Made by a program: the position numbers and the translations under genes
In this document: positions 19,488 to 28,823 of the stretch, piece by piece
Layout of the letters: the number at the start of each line of letters is the position of its first letter
Position numbering within the stretch: position 1 is the first letter of the stretch
From: an uncultured Synechococcus sp.
Lineage (GTDB): Bacteria; Cyanobacteriota; Cyanobacteriia; PCC-6307; Cyanobiaceae
Direction: 5' to 3'
DNA: 36,475 nucleotides
Assembly (NCBI GenBank): GCA_913049535.1
Contig: CAJWYF010000015.1
Span: 1-36,475 of the forward strand
Notes under the pieces: model-generated
Seen by the model: only the letters and a program-made list of their open reading frames with translations
Told to the model about the DNA's origin: nothing
Databases searched by the model: none

Positions 19488-20843
19488 TTATCCCCGCAGA
19501 ACGCCACTGCCGCAACGCCTCTGAGCCTGTCGGAGTTTATTTTTTAGCTTTGGGGTGATGCCCAGCTGTGCATGGTCCCAGAGGCGATCCATTTCACGGG
19601 AGAAGTGGGCGGCGAGTTGGGGTGACTCAATGACCAGCAGGGTTTCGTCGTTGCGGTGGGCAGCTGAGGGGCTCCAATTGAAGGAACCGGTGATGACGGT
19701 GCGGTTGTCGATGACAGCGAACTTGTGGTGCAACTTGTCGCCTCGGGGTAGTTGTGGAACCCCTGCTGTTGTTATGGGTGACCTCCATGGCTTGTTGCCT
19801 GTTTCGATCACGCAGCGGTGATCGGGCAGCTGCTTGCCCAGCATGTCCAGCAGCTCGGAATAGCTGCGGTAAGCAAAGCCTGGATCCACCAGCAGCCTGA
19901 TTTGCACGCCTTCTTGCTCTTTTGCGGTCAACACATCGGCCAGCTCCTGCGCTGAGAACACAAACAACGCCAGGTCGATCGTTTTGCGTGCTTGCTGCAG
20001 CTCCTGCTTGATCAGCTGCAAGCCGCTGCGCGCGTCCGTCTTGCGATGGGGCGAGAACAGCACCCGCAGTTGCTGCTGCTCCAGTGTCACCGTCCTCGCC
20101 CCTGGGCTGGCTTTTTTGAGTCCAAAGCGGCTGTCCGGTTGACCTCCGGGGCCATCGCCCCAGAGCAGGGCAAATTCAGAATGGAACAGCTCCGCCAGCT
20201 CGCGACTGTTGATCAGCAGCAGATGGTTCACATTGCCGCGGGTGTGAGCTGCACCGCCATCGCCATGGATGCCCGAGCTGGTGAAGTTCGCCGAGCCCAT
20301 CACGACCTGCTGCTGGTCAATCACCACGAACTTGTGATGCATCAAGCCGCTGCCGCTGCTGCCATCGGCGGTGTCATCGATCACCGGCACGCCCGCCACA
20401 TCCAGCAGGTGAACCGCATCCCGATGGCCCAGGCGTTTGAGTCGTTTGAGGCGTTTCTGCGCGTGGGGCGGCAGGCCAGCCGGGTGCTGCAATCTCCATG
20501 GCTGCCGGTATTGGTGCTCGAGCACCACGCGCACCTGTACACCTGAGCGGTGCCGCTCGATCAGGGCATCGGCGATGGCCGGCAGCGTCAGCTCCTGCAC
20601 CGCCACCAAGATTTCGCGCTTGGCTGCTCTGATCGCCTCAATGACGGCGGCTTCCAGGTCATCCCCCTGACGTTGCTCGCCGGTGAGCGGGCTGGTGTAG
20701 TTCCGCTTCAGGCGCTGATTAAACAAGGCCTCGATGCCGCTGGCCTGGGGCAGTTCAGGCTCCCGCCACGGCGTGTAGACCCCGGCCTGGGTGCAGCCGC
20801 TCAGGGCGAGGCTGCCTGTGAGGGCCAACAGCGCCTGCCGCAT
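19488..20843 (-). CDS. phospholipase-D-family lipoprotein (two HKD motifs)
   Basis: A 451-residue member of the PLD superfamily, which hydrolyses or transfers phosphodiester bonds and includes phospholipases and nucleases. Both catalytic motifs are intact: MHHKFVVIDQQQVVMGSANF and LHHKFAVIDNRTVITGSFNW, each with the GSxNx4S tail. The N-terminus MRQALLALTGSLALSGC is a lipoprotein signal peptide, so I start at the ATG at 20843. An in-frame ATG at 20888 would add 15 residues. The protein should be lipid-anchored in an envelope membrane. It lies 118 bases upstream of the metallopeptidase on the same strand. Substrate unknown: lipid, cardiolipin synthesis or DNA are all possible. Confidence 0.9.
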   Translation of the reverse strand: MRQALLALTGSLALSGCTQAGVYTPWREPELPQASGIEALFNQRLKRNYTSPLTGEQRQGDDLEAAVIEAIRAAKREILVAVQELTLPAIADALIERHRSGVQVRVVLEHQYRQPWRLQHPAGLPPHAQKRLKRLKRLGHRDAVHLLDVAGVPVIDDTADGSSGSGLMHHKFVVIDQQQVVMGSANFTSSGIHGDGGAAHTRGNVNHLLLINSRELAELFHSEFALLWGDGPGGQPDSRFGLKKASPGARTVTLEQQQLRVLFSPHRKTDARSGLQLIKQELQQARKTIDLALFVFSAQELADVLTAKEQEGVQIRLLVDPGFAYRSYSELLDMLGKQLPDHRCVIETGNKPWRSPITTAGVPQLPRGDKLHHKFAVIDNRTVITGSFNWSPSAAHRNDETLLVIESPQLAAHFSREMDRLWDHAQLGITPKLKNKLRQAQRRCGSGVLRG

Positions 20844-20920
20844 ACCGCCGAGACAAAAGCTCAGGATTCCCCAATTGAACGGGGGCATCCTGAGGTGATG
20901 AGCTGTTGATGGTGGAGGGC

Positions 20921-21118
20921 TCAGTCGTGGCCGGGCATCTCGGCAAACCGCAGCATGGCGGCAAACCAGAGGCAGCTCACGGCAAGGACCAGTCCAACCC
21001 CTGCACCGATGCCAGCCGATTTCATCAGCAGGGGCACCGCCAGCGGAAGGCTGATGGTCCCTGCCAGGGGCAGAGTGAGCACCAGCAGCTTGGTCAGCGT
21101 GCGTCTGTTCAGAACCAC
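20921..21118 (-). CDS. 65-residue membrane protein, unknown
   Basis: A short protein with two hydrophobic spans (LLVLTLPLAGTISLPLAVPL and AGIGAGVGLVLAVSCLWFAA) and a basic N-terminus (NRRTLTK). The GTG at 21118 overlaps the end of the DUF4912 gene by 10 bases, so it is probably translationally coupled. No family recognised. Its frame is open and the composition fits a real membrane protein, but it is short. Confidence 0.6.
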   Translation of the reverse strand: MVLNRRTLTKLLVLTLPLAGTISLPLAVPLLMKSAGIGAGVGLVLAVSCLWFAAMLRFAEMPGHD

Positions 21119-22197
21119 TCGGCCTTGGCCTGTGCGGGAGTGTTGCTGTTGTCCTCGGGGGTGTTGCGCTGGAACTCGAGGGTGATGTTGCGGCTTTGCT
21201 CACCATCAGCGGCAACGGCCTTGATGGGGTAGAGCTGCTCACCATCGCGGAAGGGGACCTGGACGCGGAAGGTGCCGTCAGCGGAGAGGGGAACGGTCTC
21301 TTCTCCGATGGTCAGGGTGGCGGAGGGGTCGGTGGCGCCGTAAACGATCAGCTCGGCATCAGCCACCAGCCAGAAGGAACGTTGGCGGGGCGCAACACCA
21401 CCGATGCCGCTCTCGCTGCGGCCGCTGGCCCAGCGGCCGACGCCGGAATCGCTCAGACCACGGGCATCAGCGCCGGAGTCATCCAGTTCGTGGAAGGCTT
21501 CTGAGCCACGGCCCAGGCGACGCCAGCGCACGGTTGCGGTCTGGTACAGACGCTCGTGCAGGTTGTTGTCAGCTGATTCGACAGGGGCCGGCAGGGTCGC
21601 AGGGGCAGCTTCGAGGGAGAAAGGAACGAACTGATCGAGGATCTGCTCGCTGGGGTGCATGGCAGGCACCCGTGCCACAGCGGAGTAAGCCAGGGAGAAC
21701 CAGCCGCCATCACCGAGGCGGTAGCCAAGCTCGACGCGGTAGTCGCGATCGCTCAGAGGAACAGGCAGGTACCACTCGCTGGTGCCGGCATCAACCACTA
21801 CCTCCTGCAAGGTGTGGGGGTGAGCGGAACCGTCGTGCAGCCCGGTGACATCAGAAACGCGCAGGCAGAGCTGGCGGGAGCCTGCCGATTCAGCGGCGCG
21901 GCGGCTGTCGGCTGAGATCTCCCAGAAGACATAGGCCCACTGGGGATCACGGGGCAGGAAGACGACGCGGGTCTCAGGCAGCGGCAGTGGGGCTTCCCCG
22001 AGATTGGTCTCCATTTCCGCCAGGTTGATGGCGGTTTCAACGCGCTTATCGCTGGCCGTGAATTCTTGCTGGGTGCTGATGGCGTCCAGCAGTTCGTCTT
22101 TGGACTTGCGGCTGTAGAGAACAACACCAAGGTCACTGGCGACGCGACGCAGCTGACGCAGGGTGAGCCGGGCAAGCGAAGAGAGTGACTGGTTCAC
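21109..22197 (-). CDS. DUF4912 domain protein
   Basis: A 362-residue protein. Residues 1-45 form a small helical DNA/RNA-binding-like motif (LTLRQLRRVASDLGVVLYSR) of the SAP/Rho-N type. The body is a DUF4912 domain, recognisable from LPRDPQWAYVFWEISADSRR and the later EWYLPVPLSDRDYRVELGYR. The C-terminal ~90 residues look like a beta-sandwich (LIVYGATDPSATLTIGEETV). DUF4912 has no settled function in cyanobacteria to my knowledge. The start is a GTG at 22197. It is the first gene of a leftward run with the 65-residue protein, PLD lipoprotein and metallopeptidase. Confidence 0.85.
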   Translation of the reverse strand: MNQSLSSLARLTLRQLRRVASDLGVVLYSRKSKDELLDAISTQQEFTASDKRVETAINLAEMETNLGEAPLPLPETRVVFLPRDPQWAYVFWEISADSRRAAESAGSRQLCLRVSDVTGLHDGSAHPHTLQEVVVDAGTSEWYLPVPLSDRDYRVELGYRLGDGGWFSLAYSAVARVPAMHPSEQILDQFVPFSLEAAPATLPAPVESADNNLHERLYQTATVRWRRLGRGSEAFHELDDSGADARGLSDSGVGRWASGRSESGIGGVAPRQRSFWLVADAELIVYGATDPSATLTIGEETVPLSADGTFRVQVPFRDGEQLYPIKAVAADGEQSRNITLEFQRNTPEDNSNTPAQAKAEWF

Positions 22198-22333
22198 CGC
22201 TAAAGAATCCGTTTGGGATCACTTTGCATCCGCCGCGCAAAACTCACAACAGGGCCCGATGGCGACGTCAGCAATTCCTGATCGATAAGCCTGTAATCGC
22301 TGCCTGCGGAGCGGGATTGGCCATACCGACCAT

Positions 22334-22360
22334 AAAAAAACGCCCCACAAGGAGGCGCTT
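22334..22360 (-). terminator. Rho-independent terminator after cpcG
   Basis: On the minus strand CGCCTC pairs with GGGGCG (one G-U pair) around a 5-base loop, followed by seven T's (A-run at 22334-22340 on the plus strand). It lies about 30 bases after the cpcG stop. It separates the phycobilisome genes from the DUF4912 operon. Confidence 0.85.
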
Positions 22361-22387
22361 AAGGTTTGCTTTGGGATTGCCCTGAAT

Positions 22388-23146
22388 TCAGCGGGCGATG
22401 CTGCGGTACGGCACGCGATCCATATAGTTCTCGCTGATGCGGCCGCTGGCGCGCACCATGTTGACGGCGCTGAGGCTGCCGACCCAATCCATGTAGTCGG
22501 AGGGATTGCCGCCGCGCTTGACGCGTGCGCGCTCGGGCAGGCGCTTGATCTCGCCGGTGAAGACCACCTGGGGGAAGCCCAGGATCTCGCGGTAGTACTC
22601 GTCGTAGCGAGGGGTGGTGATGTTGAAGGGGGTGTCGCCCAGGTCGCGGCCAGGCAGGACGCGGTGCCGCTGGTAAGGGACGGTGTCGTAGCCGAAGTTG
22701 TCGAGGTACTCCTCGCTGTCGAGCAGGGCATCGACCATGCCTTCTAGGCCTTTGCTGGCGATCACGATCGACCAGGCGATCTCCTCGCTCTTGCCGCTGG
22801 TTTTACGGCCCAGAACCTTCTCGACGAGATGGCGCACCACCTTGTAGTTGCTGTTGAAGCCGTAGAAGGTGCGTTTGAAGTTGTCCGAGAGGCACAGGCC
22901 GCGGATGAAATCCCGCACCGTGATCTGCCCGTTGCGCAGCTGGGACTCCAGGAAGCGGTCCCGGTCGCTCTTGAAAGCGTGGAAAAAGATCTGCCGGTAG
23001 GCCGACTCGATCACCGTCTTGAGGTTGTCCGCACCCATCGACTGGTCGAGGGCCACCACCTTGAGGTCCTCGTCAGAACCCACGCGGATGGTCGCAACCC
23101 GGGCGTTCTGGGTGACCGGCGCGTAGGGGAGGAGGGGAATGGCCAC
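22388..23146 (-). CDS. cpcG: phycobilisome rod-core linker polypeptide (CpcG family)
   Basis: Attaches phycocyanin rods to the allophycocyanin core of the phycobilisome on the thylakoid surface. Residues ~20-180 are the PBS linker domain, with YRQIFFHAFKSDRDRFLES, QLRNGQITVRDFIRGLCLS and LDSEEYLDNFGYDTVPYQR. The C-terminal ~60 residues are a short basic tail (RLPERARVKRGG), as in rod-core rather than rod linkers. I chose the GTG at 23146 (VAIPLLPYAPVTQN) because it restores the conserved N-terminus of the family. A TTG at 23164 would add six residues. Length is 252 residues. It lies 113 bases after cpcS on the same strand. Most picocyanobacteria carry more than one cpcG copy, and which one this is cannot be told. 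Confidence 0.93.
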   Translation of the reverse strand: MAIPLLPYAPVTQNARVATIRVGSDEDLKVVALDQSMGADNLKTVIESAYRQIFFHAFKSDRDRFLESQLRNGQITVRDFIRGLCLSDNFKRTFYGFNSNYKVVRHLVEKVLGRKTSGKSEEIAWSIVIASKGLEGMVDALLDSEEYLDNFGYDTVPYQRHRVLPGRDLGDTPFNITTPRYDEYYREILGFPQVVFTGEIKRLPERARVKRGGNPSDYMDWVGSLSAVNMVRASGRISENYMDRVPYRSIAR

Positions 23147-23185
23147 TCGATCGTCAGCATCCAACGTCGCTGATCGTAGAAGTAG

Positions 23186-23202
23186 CGCTCTTAACCAGAG
23201 CG
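23186..23202. other. hairpin in the cpcG leader region
   Basis: CGCTCT pairs perfectly with AGAGCG around a 5-base loop, about 40 bases upstream of the cpcG GTG. It has no T-run, so it may be a leader structure or a partial attenuator between cpcS and cpcG. No promoter elements around it were convincing. Confidence 0.35.
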
Positions 23203-23259
23203 GGTGGGCGAGAACGCAATCACAACCCGTAACTTTCTACACAATTTGCTAGGTATTTG

Positions 23260-23850
23260 TTACCAGCCCAGCAGGGAGCTTGCCGTTGGGCCTGCTGCTG
23301 CGTCAGCCGCGGTCACGCCATCGCGGATGCGGGTCTCCATGCAGAGGGATGCGGTATTGGAGAGCCCCTGCACCGTGCTGGTGCGCAGGCGGGTGTCCGG
23401 TCCGGCGAACCAGAAGCGCTCACCGCTGTCCATCATTTCGTAGCTGGTGGTCAGCCAGAGGCTGTTCTCCGCATCGAGCCGGAAGTGCCCAAGGGCCGGT
23501 GCGGTTTCGGCGTAGCCGCGATCGCGCAGTTGCAGGCCTTCTCGGCCCAGGCCCCCATCGGTGGGAATCAGGCCAAAGATCGCCTCGTTTTCGTGGTTTT
23601 CGCCCTCGCGATCCCAGGCCATCGAGGCACTCCAGCGCACGTGGCAGCCTCCGATCACCTCTGCAGGCTCCTTGCCATGCAGCAGGGCCAGGGCATGCAG
23701 GCGCTCATCGCCCGCCTCCACCATGGCCACCTCCACCACCGAGATGCCTGCTTCTGCTCGGCGGTGCAGCAGGTGGTGCTGAGAGCGCTGGGAGCGCCAC
23801 CGGCCGCAGCTGAGGCGAAAGAAACTGAGGGCGTCAGTGATGCATTCCAT
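23260..23850 (-). CDS. cpcS: CpcS/CpeS-type phycobiliprotein lyase
   Basis: Attaches phycobilin chromophores to conserved cysteines of phycobiliprotein subunits. The 196-residue length and motifs fit the CpcS/CpeS lipocalin-like family: FFRLSCGRWRSQRSQHHL near the N-terminus, then VRWSASMAWDREGENHENEA, RDRGYAETAPALGHFRLD, LTTSYEMMDSGERFWFAGPD and STVQGLSNTASLCMETRIRD. It starts at the ATG at 23850, only 27 bases from the divergent transporter, and precedes cpcG on the same strand. Whether it serves phycocyanin and allophycocyanin (CpcS) or phycoerythrin (CpeS) is not settled by sequence alone. The linkage to cpcG favours CpcS. Confidence 0.9.
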   Translation of the reverse strand: MECITDALSFFRLSCGRWRSQRSQHHLLHRRAEAGISVVEVAMVEAGDERLHALALLHGKEPAEVIGGCHVRWSASMAWDREGENHENEAIFGLIPTDGGLGREGLQLRDRGYAETAPALGHFRLDAENSLWLTTSYEMMDSGERFWFAGPDTRLRTSTVQGLSNTASLCMETRIRDGVTAADAAAGPTASSLLGW

Positions 23851-23877
23851 GGCGACCAGCCTGCCGGGCGACTTCCC

Positions 23878-24753
23878 ATGTTGATCGGTGTGATGGCCTC
23901 CCTGGCGGCGGCGTTGTGCTGGACGCTCTCCAGTGGGCTCTGGCGGCGGGTGCCCACCTCGCTCTCAGCGCTGCAGCTCAACCTGCTCAAGAACCTGATT
24001 GGAGCAGTGACCTTGCTGCCGGCCCTGCTGCTCCCCGGGGCGCTGCATGGGGTGCCTGCTGCCGTGGTGGCGGCCCTGACGCTCAGTGGTGTGCTGGGCA
24101 TCGCCCTGGGCGACAGCTTTTATTTCGCGGCGCTGCGGCGACTGGGAACGCGCCGCAGTCTCACCCTCGATGCCGGAGGCCCAGCCCTGTCGGCCCTGCT
24201 GGCTCAGCTCACCCTCTCGGAAGACCTGCTGCCGCTGCAATGGCTGGCCATTGCCCTGATCAGCCTGGCGGTGGTGATCACGGCGCGGCAGGCACCACCG
24301 GCGGATGGTGCCAGCCAGGAGCAGGGGCTCGGGCTGCTTTGCATTGCCATGGCCTTGCTCTGCGGCCTGGGCGGTGCCCTGCTCTCGCGCTGGGCCTTGC
24401 GCGAGAGCCTGCTGCCTCCGCTGCAGGCCGCTGCCTTGCGGCTGCTGGCGGCGCTGCTGGTGATGCTGCCCTGGGTGCGCCTGCCGCGCGCGCAGCAGCC
24501 CCAGCCGTCCCAGCCCCGCTGGCCCCTGGTGGTGGTGGCGACTCTGCTGGGCACCTCCTTGGGGATCGTGTTGCAGCAGGCCAGCCTGCAGGCCCTGCCG
24601 GCAGGCTTGGCGGTCGCTTTGATGGCGACGGCCCCGCTGATGGCCTTGCCGCTCAGCCGGCTGGAGGGGGACCATCCGGGCCGCTCGGGTGTGGCGGCTG
24701 CTGGTCTTGGCTTTGCTGGGGTGCTGCTGTTGCTAGCAGCTGCTCCAGGCTGA
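23878..24753 (+). CDS. EamA/DMT-superfamily transporter
   Basis: A 291-residue inner-membrane protein with about ten hydrophobic helices in two homologous EamA halves (start LIGVMASLAAALCWTLSSGL; second half GLLCIAMALLCGLGGALLSR). The family exports metabolites such as amino acids or nucleotide precursors, and the substrate here is unknown. The ATG at 23878 is chosen because the longer in-frame extension upstream lies antisense to the cpcS coding sequence. The last 101 bases overlap a convergent gene, which is unusual in size. Confidence 0.88.
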   Translation: MLIGVMASLAAALCWTLSSGLWRRVPTSLSALQLNLLKNLIGAVTLLPALLLPGALHGVPAAVVAALTLSGVLGIALGDSFYFAALRRLGTRRSLTLDAGGPALSALLAQLTLSEDLLPLQWLAIALISLAVVITARQAPPADGASQEQGLGLLCIAMALLCGLGGALLSRWALRESLLPPLQAAALRLLAALLVMLPWVRLPRAQQPQPSQPRWPLVVVATLLGTSLGIVLQQASLQALPAGLAVALMATAPLMALPLSRLEGDHPGRSGVAAAGLGFAGVLLLLAAAPG

Positions 24754-25054
24754 GGGCGAGGGGTCCGACGGCGGGTTGTTGCACCCGCCCCAGCTGCTCC
24801 AGCTGGGCCCCGGCGGCCAGCAGCTGCTCGATCAGCAGGGCCCGGAAGCTGGCATCAGCGGCCAGTTGCGGCTGCTGGCAGGCCCACTGCTCCAGCGCTG
24901 ATGCTGAAGGCAGGGACCCCGTGCAGCGTCCGGCAGCGGCTTGAAGGCTCCGCAGGCTGTGGGCCAGGAGCCGGAGCCGCTGGCGCTCCAGCAGGGGCAG
25001 CGGCAGTGCATCGATTCGGTCGCTCTCGGCGGGGCTGATCAGGCTTTCAGTCAC
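24653..25054 (-). CDS. conserved-looking hypothetical coupled to sufR
   Basis: A 133-residue helical protein rich in Ala, Leu and Gln (LPLPLLERQRLRLLAHSLRS, then SFRALLIEQLLAAGAQLEQL) with one or two Cys and a Pro-rich end. I prefer the GTG at 25054, giving the classic 8-base overlap GTGACTGA with the sufR stop, over an ATG at 25090. No family recognised. Its 3' part overlaps the convergent EamA gene by 101 bases, so the Pro-rich C-terminus (QPPHPSGPDGPPP) may be poorly constrained. Position suggests co-expression with sufR. Confidence 0.65.
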   Translation of the reverse strand: MTESLISPAESDRIDALPLPLLERQRLRLLAHSLRSLQAAAGRCTGSLPSASALEQWACQQPQLAADASFRALLIEQLLAAGAQLEQLGRVQQPAVGPLALSLEQLLATAAPQQSQDQQPPHPSGPDGPPPAG

Positions 25055-25682
25055 GGGGTTCGACGCGGAAGCCGCAGCTGTGGTCGCCATCCAGCTTCCA
25101 GTGCACCCGCTCCACCGTGCAGTCCGGGAAGGTGTGGCGCATCACCTGCAGCTCCTGATCACAGATCTGCGGGAAGGCTTCAGCGACCCGCGAGACCGAG
25201 CAGTGGTACTCCTGCAGCAGCCAGGCGCGACTGCCGTTTTCGGGGTGACAGTCCGCCACATAGCCCTCGCGGCGACGCAGCTCCACGAGCCTCTCCAGGC
25301 GCTGGGCCAGCTCCCCGTCTCCCAGCTGCTGCCGGTAGGCCATGGCCTGACCGGTCGCCTGCTGGCTGAGCAGGGTTCTGACCTGCTCAGGCGGCAGGGA
25401 CTGGCTGAGGGATTGCAGCAGGCCCAGGGCGAAATGCTCGCTGCCATCAGGGAAGCGCCCGCGTCCGGTGGCGGTCAGGCGCCAGCGGTTGCTGGGGCGG
25501 CCGGGGCCCCCCGCCGCTGGGCTGGCCTCCACCAGCTCCTCCCGCTCGAGGCTGCGCAGGTGCCGGCGCATCACCTGCACCGACACACCCAGCTGATCGG
25601 CTAGCTCGGCAGCGGTGGCTTCCCCCCGCCGCAACAGCAGCGTCAGGGCAGCTTCATGGGTGGAGGCAGGGGAGGCCGTCAT
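25047..25682 (-). CDS. sufR: SufR, iron-sulfur-sensing repressor of suf genes
   Basis: A 211-residue DeoR/ArsR-like winged-helix regulator. The HTH is at residues ~20-45 (ATAAELADQLGVSVQVMRRH). Four C-terminal Cys (161, 174, 188, 203) have exactly the C-x12-C-x13-C-x14-C spacing known to bind a [4Fe-4S] cluster in SufR. The family represses sufBCDS when Fe-S status is good. Here it is not next to sufB. It is the middle gene of fba-sufR-hypothetical, 18 bases after fba, and the suf operon begins 1.3 kb away in the opposite direction. Confidence 0.95.
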   Translation of the reverse strand: MTASPASTHEAALTLLLRRGEATAAELADQLGVSVQVMRRHLRSLEREELVEASPAAGGPGRPSNRWRLTATGRGRFPDGSEHFALGLLQSLSQSLPPEQVRTLLSQQATGQAMAYRQQLGDGELAQRLERLVELRRREGYVADCHPENGSRAWLLQEYHCSVSRVAEAFPQICDQELQVMRHTFPDCTVERVHWKLDGDHSCGFRVEPRD

Positions 25683-25700
25683 GGTCTGCCCAGCCTGGCA

Positions 25701-26786
25701 TCAGGCGATGGGAATGGCGGGATCGAGATAGACGTCCTGCACCTTCTGAATCAGCGCAGCGCCCTCCTGGCGGGTTTTCTGGAAGGCCTTGCGCCCCATG
25801 ATCAATCCGCAGCCGCCGGCGCGTTTGTTGATCACCGCTGTTCGCACCGCGTCGTGGACATCGTTACGGCCTGCGGCACCGCCGCTGTTGATCAGGCCGA
25901 TGCGGCCGGCGTAGCAATTCAGCACCTGGTAGCGGCACAGGTCGATCGGATTGCTGCTGGTGAGTTCGCTGTAGACCCGCTCATCGGTCATGCCGAACGG
26001 TTGGCCCAGGGCCTTGGCCACAGCGTTGTAGCCGCCGTTGTTCTCCGGCAGCTTCTGTTTGATGATGTCGGCCCCGATCGTGACCCCCAGGTGGTTGGCC
26101 TGGCCGGTGAGGTCAGCGGAGAGGTGATAGTCGGTGCCGTCCTGTTTGAAGACCGGATTGCGCAGGTAGCACCACAGCACGGTGGCCATGCCGCGGCTGT
26201 GGGCCTGCTCGAAGAGCGCAGCGATCTGCTGCAGCTCCCGGTTGCAGTCATTACTGCCGAAATAGATGGTGGCGCCCACGGCCACAGCGCCCATGTTCCA
26301 GGCCTGATCAACGGAGGCGAAGAGGATCTGCTCGTGCACGTTGGGTGCGGTGAGCAACTGGTTGTGGTTGAGCTTGACCAGGAACGGGATGCGGTGGGCC
26401 CAGCGGCGGGCCACCGAGCCGAGCACGCCCAGGGTGGAGGCCACCGCGCTGCAGCCGGCCTCCACGGCCAGTTCAACGATGGCTTCACTGTCGAAGTAAT
26501 CGGGGTTCGGCGCGAAGGAGTGGGCGGCGGAGTGCTCGATGCCCTGGTCCACCGGCAGGATCGAGAGGTAGCCGGTGTGGGCCAGGCGGCCAGCGCTGTA
26601 GAGCTGCTGCAGGCTGCGCAGGACCTGGGGGCTGCGGTCGGAGCTTTCAAACAGCCGGCTCACCACGTCTGGGCCAGGCAGGTGCAGGCGCTCGCGGCTC
26701 ACCTTCGCTGGGGTTCGCAGCAGTAGGTCGGCCTCATCGCCCAGGAGTTCATCGACAGGGCGCTGGTGCAGTTCTGACAGGGTCAC
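25701..26786 (-). CDS. class I fructose-bisphosphate aldolase (DhnA/FbaB type)
   Basis: A 361-residue aldolase that should cleave fructose-1,6-bisphosphate to the triose phosphates through a Schiff-base lysine. Characteristic segments are [47 protein letters not shown] (probable Schiff-base Lys in the IIKQK stretch) and [10 protein letters not shown], the C-terminal phosphate loop. The length is typical for the bacterial DhnA-type enzyme. The start is a GTG at 26786 with no clear ribosome-binding site. Cyanobacteria also use a class II aldolase for the Calvin cycle, so this may be an additional isozyme. It is the first gene of a unit that includes sufR. Confidence 0.92.
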   Translation of the reverse strand: MTLSELHQRPVDELLGDEADLLLRTPAKVSRERLHLPGPDVVSRLFESSDRSPQVLRSLQQLYSAGRLAHTGYLSILPVDQGIEHSAAHSFAPNPDYFDSEAIVELAVEAGCSAVASTLGVLGSVARRWAHRIPFLVKLNHNQLLTAPNVHEQILFASVDQAWNMGAVAVGATIYFGSNDCNRELQQIAALFEQAHSRGMATVLWCYLRNPVFKQDGTDYHLSADLTGQANHLGVTIGADIIKQKLPENNGGYNAVAKALGQPFGMTDERVYSELTSSNPIDLCRYQVLNCYAGRIGLINSGGAAGRNDVHDAVRTAVINKRAGGCGLIMGRKAFQKTRQEGAALIQKVQDVYLDPAIPIA

Positions 26787-26937
26787 CAGGGAAGGATGCG
26801 ATTTCCCGCAAGGTATGAACAGGTCGGTGGGTTGTCAGTTAAGGCCGGGCGGGCCCCCGGTGGGTCATACCCTTGCCCTACCCTTGGGAAAGGAAACCAA
26901 GGTGTTTCGTAATTCCGGCGTTTCCCTTTCCGGCTTC
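26787..26937. promoter_or_regulatory. divergent control region of fba and the ftrC-suf operon
   Basis: These 151 bases should contain both promoters. A GC-rich hairpin lies at 26845-26860 (CCGGG, loop, CCCGG). A direct repeat TACCCTTG occurs at 26868-26875 and 26879-26886, spaced 11 bases, one helical turn. A perfect inverted repeat CCTTGG-N9-CCAAGG is at 26882-26902. I did not find the CAAC-N6-GTTG operator described for Synechocystis SufR. The repeats are candidate protein-binding sites. Confidence 0.45.
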
Positions 26938-27294
26938 ATGGCAGACGACACATCCACACCCGCAGCATCCGAGAGCCTCGAGGTGATCCGCCGCTTCGCG
27001 GAGACCTACGCGCAGCGCACCGGGACCTATTTCTGCAGTGATCCTGGTGTCACGGCTGTAGTCCTCGAGGGCCTGGCACGTCATAAGGATGAGCTCGGTG
27101 GTGCCCTCTGCCCCTGCCGCCACTACGAGGACAAGGAAGCTGAAGTGCAGCAGGCCTTCTGGAATTGCCCTTGCGTGCCGATGCGCGAGCGCAAGGAATG
27201 CCATTGCATGCTCTTCCTGACCGAGGACAATCCTTTCCGCGGTGAGAAGCAGACCATCAGCCTGGAGGAGATCCAGGCCAGCACCTCCGGCTGA
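26938..27294 (+). CDS. ftrC: ferredoxin-thioredoxin reductase catalytic (beta) chain
   Basis: The [4Fe-4S]/disulfide subunit that passes electrons from photosystem I-reduced ferredoxin to thioredoxins. The 118-residue protein has the exact family signature CPC-x16-CPC-x8-CHC plus the upstream Cys in YFCSDPG. The ATG at 26938 (MADDTSTP) is chosen because the in-frame extension to 26815 lies in the repeat-rich control region and adds residues the family lacks. Only 11 bases separate it from sufB, so its Fe-S cluster is likely supplied by the machinery cotranscribed with it. Confidence 0.95.
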   Translation: MADDTSTPAASESLEVIRRFAETYAQRTGTYFCSDPGVTAVVLEGLARHKDELGGALCPCRHYEDKEAEVQQAFWNCPCVPMRERKECHCMLFLTEDNPFRGEKQTISLEEIQASTSG

Positions 27295-27305
27295 CCTCAG
27301 GCTTG

Positions 27306-28784
<1,479 letters not shown>

Positions 28785-28823
28785 GCCTGGCCCCTGTTCA
28801 TTTCTCCTTTTTCACCGCCCCTT

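Noticed and set aside
20844-21245. N-terminal extension of the PLD lipoprotein frame to 21245
   Set aside because: It overlaps the DUF4912 and 65-residue genes and reads as Pro/Ser/His-rich noise. The lipoprotein signal peptide starts at 20843.
23257-23877. Upstream in-frame extension of the EamA transporter
   Set aside because: It lies antisense to cpcS and lacks hydrophobic helices. The first transmembrane segment begins right after the ATG at 23878.
26787-26937. A canonical SufR operator (CAAC-N6-GTTG)
   Set aside because: I looked for it on both strands upstream of ftrC and fba and found only single half-sites, such as GTTG near 26831.
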